Of a stretch of 64,000 nucleotides of DNA, positions 1 through 10,151 are shown piece by piece. The stretch's first letter is position 1; every line of letters starts with the position of its first letter. The stretch covers positions 12,986,001-13,050,000 of the forward strand of contig NC_084927.1 of the NCBI RefSeq assembly GCF_958298935.1. Direction: 5' to 3'. The position numbers and the translations under genes are program-made. Source of the DNA: Phragmites australis. Lineage: Eukaryota; Streptophyta; Magnoliopsida; Poales; Poaceae. The notes beneath the pieces were generated by a model, which had not been told where the DNA came from, made no database searches, and saw only the letters and a program-made list of their open reading frames with translations.

Positions 1-1850
1 AGTGGTTTTTTCTTCTCAGGCTCTCGCTTCTTAAAAAATTTCTTGACTTCGGCGTTCACTATCGCTCTGTTTTCCTCTGCAGTTCTTTCATAAGGAAACT
101 TCTCAGGTGCTGCCACCTTCTTAGACTGAGAGCGTGTTGTCAACTTCGGAGGAGTTGGCAATTTTGGTGGCAGTGTTGCTGACTTCGGAGGAGGAGGAGT
201 CGGCTCACTTGGAGGCACTAATGCTGACTTCGGAGGGGGAGGTGTTGGCTCCCTTGGTGGCACTGTTGCGGACTTTGGAGGGGGAGGAGTTGACTCTCTT
301 ATTGGTGACTTGCGTGGGGGAGGAGTCGGCTCTCTTCTCGGTGACGGTGGCAGTGGCGGCGATAGTGGAGGAGTTGGATCTCTTCCTGGTGACGGTGGCA
401 CTGGCGCCGACCGTGGAGGAGTTGGATCTCTTCTGTGTGCTGGGTCCGACTCCGCATCAGACGACTTGTCTGTCTCATCTTCAAACAATATGTAGCACTT
501 GTGCCACAAAACGAAACCACCCACGTTTGATCCGAGCCTCTTGGAACCCGTCTCTCCGGGGTAATCCATGTCAAGCTTACGGTACGGCTTTCGTACAGAG
601 TCCACGTGGACCTTAGCGTATCCCCGTGGTATCGGAAGATCGTTCAAGAGAGCCCCTTCGACGCATTGGTCGACCTGCCCCATAGCCACCGTGATGGTAA
701 TGTTCATAGTGGGCACGACAAGCTTGCACACCTTGCTTTCTGTGATGTCATCCACGGGGTAACGGGCTAATTCTTCTTCTCCAAACTCCGCGGACGCGCA
801 GCTGCTCCAACGACCACCAGGGCTCACAACATTTTCTTCGCCTTGCTGCTGTTTGATTCCTTGCTGAAATGATTCTTTGATTTCTCTGATTTTGGCGTCT
901 GTCATCTGATGCTCTTGCACAAATTCTTGTCGCACTACAGCCAGCAGGTCTTCCAACTCTTCTCTCCTTCTCTTCCGACTCCTATAACTTTCGGCGGATT
1001 CTGGGAATCCCTCTTTCCAGGGCACCACACCCTTGCCTCTGGTGCGACCTGGGTGCTCCTTGGTTCCTAGTGCCAAGGTTAACTGGTCGTTCTCCCTATC
1101 TGACCTGAAAGAGCCTTGGGAAGACTGAGTGTGGGCATCTGCAATTCTCTGCATCACTTCCTGTTCTCTGTCGCTTTTGAAGTTCAGACTGCCATCTGCC
1201 GCCAAGGTCACCCCTCTCGCGTACAGATAGTGCTTCGCCCGTTCAATCCAGGGAGCCATCTGAGGTGTGGCACCACTGCGGGTTACCTGTTCTTCCATCT
1301 CATCCCACTCATCGTATTTTCTCACGTACCCACGCGAGCCAGTTCTGTGGGGGTACACGTTCTTCTTGGAGTTGGCTTTGTTGATCTCGCTTAGTCTTTG
1401 TGCTTCCTCTGAACGCTTGTGCTCTATGAAATCGTTCCAGAATGGTTGAACCGTCGGATAATGGTCCCATTTTGGTGTCCGGCCCACCAAGCCATAATTT
1501 CTCCACAGCTTACCCTTGAAATTCTTGAACGCGATGGACATTGTTGATAGGGCACGACTCTTCGCTTTCGCCATGCTGCATCCTTCAGGGAACTCAAACT
1601 TTGCCAACAACTTGCCCCACATAAGATCCTTGATATTTTCGGGAACCACCCACATGTCATCCCGTCTGCCTCTCCAAGTTCTGTATGTGACTGCGACATG
1701 GTCCCTCACCAGACACCCGATTGTTATCTTGTACGGGCCCAAAATAACTTTTGGTCTCGTGGGCTCCCCGACTGCATTGACCTCTGCGATGATGAAACGT
1801 CCCTCAGGCATCCTGCTGGGACCTCGTCCACTCCTCTCTTCTCCAGTCAT
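1..1850 (-). CDS. CACTA-1 ORF2, plant transposase of the Ptta/En/Spm type (partial)
   Basis: On the minus strand an open frame runs from an ATG at 1850-1848 to the window edge, about 616 codons, with no stop that I found. The first 300 residues resemble the plant transposase Ptta/En/Spm family (Transposase_24): a GPYKITIG-LVRDHVAVTYRTW core near residue 40, followed by WRNYGLVGRTPKWDHYP and a WI-RAKHYLYARG segment. An arginine-rich coiled region and a DUF8039-like region follow, then a repetitive proline-rich tract (PTPPPPKSA units, about 48-51 bp per unit, at 131-440) and a lysine-rich segment at the edge. Family members are thought to bind the terminal motifs as TnpA does. The same frame continues upstream to about 2126 but is interrupted by TAG at 1887-1889, so either translation starts at 1850 or the longer N-terminus is broken. 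Confidence 0.8.
   Translation of the reverse strand, partial: MTGEERSGRGPSRMPEGRFIIAEVNAVGEPTRPKVILGPYKITIGCLVRDHVAVTYRTWRGRRDDMWVVPENIKDLMWGKLLAKFEFPEGCSMAKAKSRALSTMSIAFKNFKGKLWRNYGLVGRTPKWDHYPTVQPFWNDFIEHKRSEEAQRLSEINKANSKKNVYPHRTGSRGYVRKYDEWDEMEEQVTRSGATPQMAPWIERAKHYLYARGVTLAADGSLNFKSDREQEVMQRIADAHTQSSQGSFRSDRENDQLTLALGTKEHPGRTRGKGVVPWKEGFPESAESYRSRKRRREELEDLLAVVRQEFVQEHQMTDAKIREIKESFQQGIKQQQGEENVVSPGGRWSSCASAEFGEEELARYPVDDITESKVCKLVVPTMNITITVAMGQVDQCVEGALLNDLPIPRGYAKVHVDSVRKPYRKLDMDYPGETGSKRLGSNVGGFVLWHKCYILFEDETDKSSDAESDPAHRRDPTPPRSAPVPPSPGRDPTPPLSPPLPPSPRREPTPPPRKSPIRESTPPPPKSATVPPREPTPPPPKSALVPPSEPTPPPPKSATLPPKLPTPPKLTTRSQSKKVAAPEKFPYERTAEENRAIVNAEVKKFFKKREPEKKKP
131..440. repeat. Coding tandem repeat (proline-rich) inside ORF2
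   Basis: About six imperfect units of 48-51 bp built on TTCGGAGGAGGAGGAGT on the plus strand. On the minus strand they encode PTPPPPKSA-like units in frame, so the array expands or contracts the proline-rich tail without shifting the frame. Confidence 0.8.
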
Positions 1851-2126
1851 CTCGTCACCACCGGGAGCATCAGCATGAGGGTCGATCTAACCCTCCGGTG
1901 CATCACCTTCGGTCGTGCCCTGCGCAGCCTCAGCGGCTGTCTCCAACTCAAACTGTTCCATGTTCAAGTACAACCTCGGGCTACTGCCCCATGTCTGGTC
2001 CGGCTCCATGTTTGCAGGCTCATCATTACTGAGGCTGGAGCCGGACTTGAGGGACCTTGTATCGGAGGGGGGACGGGACGGGGCCGTGCACGGCGGTTGG
2101 ATTTCGTACGTGTCATTCCTACATCA
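1851..2126 (-). pseudogene. Probable upstream coding part of CACTA-1 ORF2, cut off by a TAG
   Basis: The frame of ORF2 stays open upstream of 1850 for about 90 codons apart from one TAG (1887-1889). It encodes an acidic stretch typical of the N-termini of these proteins, with pieces such as EPDQTWGSSPRLYLN and MEQFELETAAEAAQ. A possible splice acceptor (GATGTAG on the minus strand) sits at about 2127. The TAG may be a mutated CAG (Gln). I infer that this was coding in the progenitor, but the protein could equally start at 1850. Confidence 0.5.
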
Positions 2127-2371
2127 ACATTGTACACACAAGAAGCACTTGATTTAGAGATAATCTAAAACCGAATGCTATACTGGAACATAGAAGAAAT
2201 GAGGAGAAAGGGATGTAAAATGCAAGGGCATAAGGCATACAGAAATGCAAATGTACAACATATTGATCAGGTCCATAAGTACAACATACATCAATTTCAG
2301 TTATGCAAGTGTTCATAGCCAGAGTACTATACACATAATAATCAGGTCCACACAAGCATTATACATTCAAA

Positions 2372-2716
2372 CTACTCATCGCTATCATCACTCGGCAACC
2401 ACCAGTACTCATCGCCCTCAATGTGGCCAACATCATCGCCCTCAACGTAGTCATAAGGAACCACGTCGTTCGGGTCCACGCTAGAATCCACATCATCGCC
2501 CTCAAGGTGGCCAACATCTTGACGGTCCAGCACCTCGGCCGATTGAATGGACAACTTCCGAAGCCTTCTCACTACCTCCTCAATTTGGAGTACAAGCCGG
2601 TTCGAATCCATAGAGCACTTGCACAAACAGGGATCGAAGCTTTCCTTAGCCATCTTCCTTAGGTCTACAACTATATCATCAATCTTTTCGATGGTCCACA
2701 TCGAACCATCAGTCAT
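2372..2716 (-). CDS. Small acidic ORF (114 aa) of CACTA-1, function unknown
   Basis: An open frame starts at an ATG at 2716 and ends with a stop at 2372. A splice acceptor-like GGTTGTAG lies just upstream of the ATG on the minus strand, so it may be a 3' exon of a longer transcript starting at the GC-rich leader near 4227-4500. The N-terminal half reads as an amphipathic helix (MWTIEKIDDIVVDLRKMAK, then LQIEEVVRRLRKL). The C-terminal half is very acidic with a repeated EGDDVGH/EGDDV motif and ends in SDDSDE. I do not recognise the family. The position between the leader exon and ORF2 suggests that it belongs to the transposon. Confidence 0.5.
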   Translation of the reverse strand: MTDGSMWTIEKIDDIVVDLRKMAKESFDPCLCKCSMDSNRLVLQIEEVVRRLRKLSIQSAEVLDRQDVGHLEGDDVDSSVDPNDVVPYDYVEGDDVGHIEGDEYWWLPSDDSDE

Positions 2717-2766
2717 TGTTCTACAACCATCCAAAACGGATAGGAAAACACATATGACATACCAAT

Positions 2767-3018
2767 TTATGACAAAGCTATATAACAAAGCTATATATTC
2801 AAAGCTATATACACAAAGCTATATATTCAAAGTTATATACACAAAGCTATATATTCAAAGCTATGTTATACATATGTATGAATCAGAAAATTTGCCTAAT
2901 GTGGAAAGATCAATAAGAATGAATTTAGCTCTCAAAAAAAAGATAAGAATGAATTTAGCATACAAGATGCATTTAGCTCTCAAAAAAAAGATAAGAATGA
3001 ATTTAGCATGCAATACCT
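2767..3018. repeat. Two short AT-rich tandem arrays
   Basis: 2767-2866 holds a 15-bp or 30-bp period (AAAGCTATATATTC alternating with AAAGCTATATACAC). 2917-3018 holds AAGAATGAATTTAGC units separated by CTCAAAAAAAAG. Both lie in non-coding DNA of CACTA-1. Confidence 0.75.
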
Positions 3019-3419
3019 AAATTTAAGGTGATATATACTGGTATACTGACTCCATAGGGTAATCCTTTATGTATGCAGACATCAGTTTTCACAAACAAAA
3101 GAAATGTAAAAGGATGTAAAAGATTTATGAAATTTATATGCCAAACAATGAATAAGTCAAAAACTGTACCTTTAGTCATTTAGCATTTATGCATCCTGAT
3201 TAACATCCAAAGAAGCAGATACACACCAAAGGAACGATATTATCATCTGTTCTTTTACCTAGTAGCCTAGTAGTTTATTTAGAGCACTCTGATTTGTAAT
3301 TGCTTTAGAGTTTAGTCCCAACCAATGCAGTACTAGTACACACATACCCACAGAAGCCATAACTACTACATTAAGATACAGTCAAACGATAACTAATAAA
3401 GCGGTTTGATTGACTGCAG
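3019..3419. other. Non-coding AT-rich stretch ahead of the MADS fragment
   Basis: No exon, repeat or motif is recognised. The last part (about 3380-3419, ending TTGACTGCAG) has the look of a plant intron 3' end feeding the K-box exon at 3420, so at least some of it is probably captured intron. Confidence 0.5.
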
Positions 3420-3848
3420 GCAATTGATGGGACAAGATCTTTCTGGATTGGGCGTCAAAGAACTTCAAAATCTAGAAAATAAGCTAGAAACGAGCCTACG
3501 TTGCATCCGGACAAAAAAGGTAAACATTCTAACCATTTTTTCCTTTACCAGATTGCCTCATCCAAGAATACAACTGAGGATCACGATAATTACTTTCAGG
3601 ACCAACTCTTGGTTGATGAAATTCACGAACTGAATCAAAAGGTTCTGGAAAAATCTGTTATTATATTACTACAAAATATGATGTCTATCAGTGGATTTCA
3701 ACAAGCTGACTCTGTTCAGCTGTGTACCATCTCCGGATGGTAGAGGCTGGAACTTTGTTCCATTATCTAAAAAAAGCAAGCTGACTCTGTACTGGTTCAT
3801 TTGCAGGGAAGTCTCATCCAACAAGACAGCATAGAACTATACAAAAAG
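3420..3848 (+). pseudogene. Captured MADS-box (MIKC, AGL17-like) K-box gene fragment, three exons
   Basis: Three exon-like blocks lie on the plus strand, opposite to the transposon genes. Block 1 (3420-3519, 100 bp) follows CTGCAG and ends before GTAAAC; it encodes [19 protein letters not shown] and the helix that follows. Block 2 (3600-3641, 42 bp) follows TTTCAG and ends before GTTCTG; it encodes [14 protein letters not shown]. Block 3 (3807-3848, 42 bp) follows TTTGCAG and encodes GSLIQQDSIELYKK. Lengths of 100, 42 and 42 bp are the standard sizes of exons 4-6 of MIKC MADS-box genes, and the residues match the K domain, nearest to the AGL17/ANR1 clade from memory. The MADS domain, exons 1-3 and the C-terminus are absent, and block 3 is not followed by GT. 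The introns are kept, so this is DNA-level capture rather than a retrocopy. Confidence 0.85.
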
Positions 3849-4226
3849 CTGATCTGCAAAGCATCGACTTTCATTTATCTGTACTAAATTGAGCAACCAA
3901 AAGTGCTATTGCGAATACCCTAGCATTGTAACTTACTGGAATGCCACACCATAAGAATTCAAAACAGCATTGCACTTTGAGTTGGATTAATATTCGTATC
4001 GAGGTAACTGAACATTCATGACTAATCATTCCTGAGATTCTAACAACAAGCCCTTGCACTTTTGCTTGTCTAGATATATAGTCAGTTCGTTGCTGAGGGG
4101 TATTGATTCATGAACTTCACATTTCACAGAACAAAACTAGAACCCTAGTTCGTAGTTCCTATATTTCTCCCAAATTCTTCCATCCTTATCACAAATCGGC
4201 GTTGGGGAGGATGAGATGGTGCTTAC
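3849..4226. other. Non-coding stretch between MADS fragment and leader exon
   Basis: No coding signal. It may hold captured intron from the MADS donor and the first intron of the minus-strand ORF2 transcript, whose donor (CGG then GTAAGC on the minus strand) lies at 4226/4227. Confidence 0.45.
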
Positions 4227-4500
4227 CCGTTGGGCTTGAAGGGGATGGAGGAGAGCAGAGCAGGAGAGGTGGTCCTCGGCGTCGGCGTCAAGGGCGGCGG
4301 CGGCTCCTCCTCCGTGGGGGTTGACGACGGCGACGGCTCCGGGACAAATCGGCGTCGGGAGGAGGCGGAGGAGCGTCGGGGCGGCGTCAGGAGGAGGCGG
4401 CGGCGCGTCCGGGTGGCGTCGGGAGGAGGCGACAGCGCGTCGAGGCTCGGGTGACTGAAGTTAACGAGGAAGGTAGCGCTAGGGTGAATAGAGGAACGAG
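4227..4500 (-). other. GC-rich leader exon of the CACTA-1 ORF2 transcript
   Basis: On the minus strand this stretch is rich in CCGCCGCC and CCTCCTCCCGACGC repeats, is open in one frame without a convincing ATG, and ends in CAACGG followed by a good donor, GTAAGC (4226-4221). A TATA-like TATATTTAT lies at about 4522-4530, just outside the adjoining array. The same layout recurs in CACTA-2 (27180-27540) and CACTA-4 (61042-61310). I infer a 5' untranslated or leader exon, with the promoter at the array. Confidence 0.55.
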
Positions 4501-4537
4501 GATTGTAACTAAGTGTTGGCGATAAATATAGGAGACG

Positions 4538-4702
4538 TATCAGTGCCGGTTCTATTTCCCAACCAGCACTGATACGTCTATTAGTGCCGGTTATATGTAC
4601 AACCGGCACTGATAGTTCAAGTATCAGTGCCGGTTATATGTACAACCGGCACTGATAGTTGAAGTATCAGTGCCGGTTGTACATATAACCGGCACTGATA
4701 CT
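4538..4702. repeat. Internal array of the CACTA-1 subterminal motif
   Basis: At least six copies of ATCAGTGCCGGTT or its inverse AACCGGCACTGAT occur here, arranged head-to-head as near palindromes with a TATATGTAC spacer. It is the same motif as in the terminal array at 20787-20992, but it lies inside the element between the 3' end of TNP2 and the ORF2 leader. In En/Spm the terminal motif is bound by TnpA; here it would lie next to the ORF2 promoter. Confidence 0.85.
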
Positions 4703-4985
4703 TGATTTTCCAGCAAATTAATTCTTATAATGTGCTTTGTTTGACAAAATAAATGCATTAATGTGCTTTGTTGCATATAAAATTAGTTTTAATTCTAGAA
4801 AATTGCAAATAAATTTTATAAAATCTTTTTAACTTGTTTTATGTTGAAAAATAATTCTAGAATAATTCAATATGCACTCGATATAAATTAAAGCATATTA
4901 TTACATCACTCATACATGTCCTTCATACAAAATAAAGCTTAACCTAAATATTATACAAATTTCACCAAATACATGAAAGCTGCTT
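4703..4985. other. AT-rich 3' flank of TNP2
   Basis: Low-complexity AT-rich DNA downstream of the TNP2 stop on the minus strand. No other feature is seen. Confidence 0.6.
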
Positions 4986-6760
4986 TCACTGAACGATTAA
5001 TGCTTCGTTATGGTCGCGGCGTATGTAGGTAGCTTCCGCAGTGTCATCAATGAGAAGCAGTTTGACATTCTCTCCAAAAGGAGGCAGGTCTTCGAATTTG
5101 TCGCAGTCTTCATCGTCGACAACATTCTCAACACCGACGATTTTTCTTTTTCCTTGAAGAACCACGTGACGCTCCTCCTTGTTAGCTGGGTCCGGGTCCT
5201 TTACATAGAAGAATTGTGCAACATCGTTGGCAAGCACGAATGGTTGTTCTCTGTATCCGACGAGTTTGAGGTCCACGGTAGTCATACCGTACTTGTCGAC
5301 CTTGACTCTCCTTGTGAGTCTGACCCATTGGCACCGAAACAGAGGGACCATCAACTCGCCATATTCAAGTTCCCAAATCTCCTCTATGAATTCATAGTAG
5401 GTCTCCCTGTTGCCAGCGTGGTCACAGGCATCAATACGGACACTGCTATTTTGGTTAGTGCTCTTGTTGTCTTGTGCTCGCGTATAAAATGTATAGCCGT
5501 TAATCTCGTATGCTTGGAATGTGCGAATCATAGTTGACGGGCCATTTACCAGCAGTTCCAACAGAGCATCGTTGGTATCCTTACCCATCATGAGTTGACG
5601 TAACCAATTACCGAAATTATCTCTGTGCTCTTTTGCAATCCAATCATCTGACTTCGTTGGATTTGTGGAGCGTAGCATGCTCACATGCATTTTGACATAC
5701 GGGATCACTACAACTGCCTGTTGCAGAACTGCGAAGTTTGCTTGAGTGAATGAAGCACGATCTTTGATATGGATTGAAGTATGACCTATCATCCCTTTCC
5801 CCTTTAGCCTCCCCTCATAGCGAGATATAGGCATACCAATTGCGTTCAGTTTCATATAGTCAATGCAAAACTCAATGACCTCCTCCGTACTCCACCCTTG
5901 GGCAATGCAACCTTCCGGACGACCTCGGTTACGAATATATTTCTTCAGAACCCCCATGAACCTTTCGAAAGGATACATCTGATGCAAAAACACGGGGCCA
6001 AGGCTCTTTATCTCACCCACAATGTGAACAATTAGATGGGGCATTATATCAAAAAATATCGGAGGGAAAATAGTCTCAAACTGACATATAGTATGGACCA
6101 CGTCTTCCTACAGCTTTGCCAGTTTGTTCGGATCAATGACCTTCTGTCAAATTGCGTTGAAGAATGAACATAGCTTAATGATTGGGTCTCGGACCTTATT
6201 CGGCAGAATACCTCGAATTGCAACTGGAAGCATCTGCGTCATCATCACGTGACAATCATGAGACTTCATGCCAACTAACTTCGTATCTTTCATGTTTACA
6301 AAGTTCCTGATATTGGAGGAGTAACCGGTCGGAACTTTGACATCACGCAAGCAACCACACAGGCGGATCTTCTGTTCCTTGCTCATAGTGTAGCAAGCTG
6401 TGGGAAGTTTCTTTTTGCCGTTGTCTAGTTGTATGTAGTGTAGGTCCTTCCTGAGGTTCATTTCTTCCAGATCCAGTCGTGCATTTAGTGTATCTTTTGT
6501 TTTGCCGGGTATGTCTAGTAGGGTACCAATCAAGCTATCAAACACATTCTTCTCCACGTGCATGACGTTGATTGCGTGTCGGACCATAAGACACTTCCAA
6601 TAAGGCAGCAACTAAAATATTGACATCTTTTTCCACATGGGAGCATTTTGCCTAGCCTGCATTTTTGTACTGCCTGGCCCCTTTCCAAGTACAACTCTAA
6701 GTGTATTAACCATCTTAAATACATGTTCTCCATTGCGAATCTTCAGAGCTTGACGAAGCT
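4986..6760 (-). pseudogene. tnp2: TNP2 transposase, C-terminal part (CACTA-1), with stops
   Basis: TNP2/TnpD is the catalytic transposase of En/Spm elements. Minus-strand coding starts at the retrotransposon junction (6760) and includes NVMHVEKNVFDSLIGTLL followed by the GKTKD-ARLDLEEM region, then the DUF4218 region (FFDIMPHLIVHIVGEIK, PVFLHQMYPFERFMG, CIAQGWSTEEVIEFC) and the DUF4216 region (GYTFYTRAQD, DKYGMTTVDLKLVGY, FVLANDVAQFFYVKDP). The frame is broken by a TAG near 6613, a TGA at 6147 and a TAG near 6113; otherwise one frame can be followed. When the retrotransposon and one AAGCT copy are ignored, the frame continues directly from the N-terminal half at 18291, which proves that the halves were one gene. 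It is inactive as it stands. Confidence 0.9.
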
Positions 6761-9700
6761 TGTCACGTCCTGAAATCCGTAATTGTGTGTTTTAATCCTA
6801 AAACATGCAATTTCAGCTTCATGTTCCAGTTTGAGTCACTGGAGCACCTCACTTTGAATCAATGAGGTGGGAGAAGGAAAAACTAAGAGAAATAAAAGAG
6901 CTAGAAGCAAGTCTGAATTTTCCTCTAGGTAAATGGGGCCCACTTGGGTGGAAAATATCTCTCTATAGGTGGGCAACAACACTCTCTCTCCCCCTAAAAA
7001 GCTTGCCCATACGTACTACTCACCCACTCCACCAGATAAGGCTTTTTGAGGAAGCAAGTTGGAGTTGGCTGTCTCTCACTCTCTCTCTTAGGCTCCCTTT
7101 TTTTCCCTTTGGATCCCTACCTCTGGGAGCAAGATCAAGGTACGTATGTGGTACTCACGTGACCACCAGCTCAAGGATTACTCGTCCATCCAATTCGTTT
7201 TCAGTTTCCCTGAAGGAATTCGAGCTGGTTCTGAACTTGTTTGGTGTTCTTTGGGAGAAGCAAGGAAGCAGCAGTTTTTCCTCTCTTCTCCGAGCCACTT
7301 TCTGTCGTTTCCTCCTTCAACTGGCGGTCACCAACCTCAACAAAGGACCTTGGGTGAGTCTGCTAGGCTCCCATGGCAAGTATGCTCATTTTTGGTTGGA
7401 TAGACCTTGAATCTGGAACTAGGGTGGTAAAGTTCTTAAAGTTCTTCAGTCTGGGAACAAATGAGGATTTATGTGGATTTGAGTTAGGAATCATGTTGCT
7501 AGGCGGTTGAGCAAAGTCTAGACCCTATACACCGTTCTAGGCATATTTACTTTTGATTTAGAGAGACTCCCAGGTTAGTTTAGCCCAGTTTTTCCCTTTG
7601 TAATGGCTGCTGTTCTGGAGCTGCACGAGGCTGATTTTACTGTAGCGCCCGAGTACTGTTCATCCGAGCAATCGGGTACTGTTCACCGGAGCACACGGTT
7701 CACCCCGAGCACTCCCGGGTACTGTTCACCGAGCACCCGAGCACTGTTCATCCCGAGTACTCCGGGTACCGTTCACCCCGAGCACCCGAGCACGGTTCAT
7801 CCCGGGTACCCCGAGCACTGATCACCCCGGTACCCCGAGCACTGTAGCAGTGCGCAGGGCGGTTATTAGGCTTTCCTGGAAGCTAGTAGCTTGTAAAATT
7901 CATAGTTAATTCGTACTACCTCCAAACTTCATGAGACCAGTTGCGTTGGCTTCGTAGGAATATGAACTACATGTTAAAAATGCTGAAACTCATTAAATAC
8001 GTTCTGAGAATTTATCTATTGATTAAATGTGTTTCAGCTTAGTTAAAGCACAAATAGTCAATGCCATGTTCGAAAGTCGTGAGACCACTGGGAAAACTCT
8101 TATTTTGCATAGTGTGATCTGGGAAAAATATTTTCATGTATTCTGGAGCATATTTTTTTCTTATATGGTCGCATTTCATACATGCTCATTACATTGCACG
8201 CGTTGCTCTCTATAGTGAACGCCGATCCGTCGATCCCGGAGGCCGTGGGCGATCGTGAGGCGTCCCACCTTTCTGATCCAGGGCAGCAAGGCAAGCATCG
8301 TTCATATTGCACCGTGTCAATTGAAAATCTAATATGTTATCTACGCTTATGTATACTTTGCATGTGTCGGGTACCGAGTTGGGTAGAACCTATGCCGATG
8401 CATTCTCCCCTTTCGGTCACGTGTCATGTGTTATTCCTAGGAGCCTAGTGGTGTCGTCGCGGTCTAATTTTAGTTCGCTATGCTTGGTGGTACTTAGGCT
8501 TTCCGGTAGAAGTCGACGACGGCGTCCACCGTTGTCGCGAGCCTAGGACTTATTACCTGTTCACATTTGTGATTGTGTTGATGATGAGTCGGTTTGGTGA
8601 GTGGTGAGTTGAGACGAGGTGTGGGCGGTGTCAGGGGTGTCATCTGCTCACGAGGAGTCCTCAGGCAGTTCGGGGAGGGAACCCGGACACCGTAGATCGC
8701 TTGCACAGTTTAAGCAATGATCGTCGGTGTAGTCGGCTTTAGCACTTACCTTACTGACCACATGCTGATATAATGGTAGGCGAGCCGATTACCTTCGCAG
8801 ACGTGGTCATGTGGGCCTCGTCATAGACGGTGTGAGTCCGGTTTGAGTCCGGGCTTTTAGCGGTATTAGTTTGCTCAGGGAGTAGTTCTAATACCGCCGT
8901 GCCGAGCTATGGTTGATCCACATGGTTGGGCCTGGTTGGGAAAGGTTGTCACGGGTACCCCCTTGTGTGCATCTTAGCGGGTGGCACAAGCCGTATGGTC
9001 CCTGTGTCGTGTGGGTCCAGGAGTATCCCCCTGCAGGGTGTATAATCAGTTCGAACTGCCGCGCTCTCGGTCATGAGCATCGCTATCGCTTATCTCCACC
9101 GAGCGACCATGTTTTGGTCGTAGAGTTTCGATGTGGGTTGTGGCATGGTTGGATTGGGGTGGTTTGGTCGGTATGTGATTGGTGGTTTGGTGGGAATGGT
9201 TTGCTTTTACACACTTGTTGTTCATATATCTGTTCTGATCAGTTGGTTGGCAGGGTTTGAGTCGGTGGTTGGTTAAGTCAGTTGCTTACACCTAGAGTCT
9301 AGGTTGCTTACCGCTTAATGAACTTAAACATGTCTTAATCCTTGCTACAGCTTCAAATACATGATCCTTGGAGTCGAGAATATATATACTCATACTGTGT
9401 AAGACTTGCTAGTACCTTCGTACTAAGGGGTGCTGCCCTTAAGTTGCTTTCAGGTTCACAGGTTGGCGAGGAAGAGGCAGTGTTCGGCTACTTTGTGCCT
9501 GCCGATCAGAATGGCTGGCAGGAGTAGCACCTTCTACTCCGAACTCTGGCGCTTTTGGTATGGAGCCTAAGGGCATACGGCTCCATACTCTTTTGTTGTA
9601 TAGGTTTTTCTTCCGCTGCTTAGTTGTTGTTGTTCCTCTTTTGTTGTAAATTGTGGAAGCAGTTGCATGTTTAATAATGGTAATCCAGTTTAATTATTTG

Positions 9701-9874
9701 CTCTCTATTAAACTGTGTTGTGATATTTGAGTTGGAAGGCATGTGTTCCGATCCTGGGCACAAAACACGTGCCGGGACTACCGGAATGGTATTCTGGTTA
9801 ATCGTCGAGGTTGTGATTATGAATAATGATCCTCCTGATGATTAATTAGAATACTATTTGGACGGTTCCTCACA
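6761..9874 (+). repeat. 5' LTR of the Tekay-type element (3,114 bp)
   Basis: It matches 15217-18290 almost base for base. A GC-rich block at about 7640-7850 contains repeated GAGCACTGTTCACCCC-like units and is about 40 bp longer here than in the 3' LTR, which accounts for the length difference. Open frames within it (for example 6862-7410) are shared by both LTRs but resemble no protein that I know. Confidence 0.96.
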
Positions 9875-9877
9875 GGT

Positions 9878-9889
9878 TGGTATCAGAGC
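9878..9889 (+). promoter_or_regulatory. Primer-binding site, initiator tRNA-Met type
   Basis: TGGTATCAGAGC lies 3 bp after the end of the 5' LTR. It is complementary to the 3' end of plant initiator methionine tRNA, the usual primer for this lineage. Confidence 0.92.
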
Positions 9890-10151
9890 CTGGTTTAATT
9901 TAGTAGCCTAAACATAATTAGTGCGTTGTTTAGTAAGTCGACAACTTCACCTAAACAACCCATGATTTATGTTTATGCCTCTTCATGTTTAATATGTATT
10001 AAACTGCTATCGTTTATGCCCCTAAGTTAAAATGCGTATTATGAGTGACGTTTATATGTCTTATACCACATTGTTTTGCTTTCGACCCTGCATTGATTCA
10101 TGTTGAGCATTGCATCTTCGGCTTTGCATCGTCGGAAGGTAAGGTACGACG

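Noticed and set aside
134..616. Plus-strand open frame of 160 codons over the repeats at the left edge
   Set aside because: It is the antisense of the proline-rich tract of ORF2; the leucine/glutamate pattern comes from the repeat, and the minus frame is longer and homologous.
4538..4702. Internal array taken as a left end of CACTA-1
   Set aside because: No CACTA terminus or 3-bp duplication nearby, ORF2 lies beyond it on the same strand, and CACTA-2 and CACTA-4 have the same internal array.
5010..5537. Plus-strand open frame of 175 codons
   Set aside because: Antisense shadow of the TNP2 C-terminal region, with no protein similarity of its own.
6862..7410. 182-codon frame in the Tekay LTR, also present at 15261-15866
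   Set aside because: Conserved only because the LTRs are recent copies; no known domain, and it lies in the LTR.
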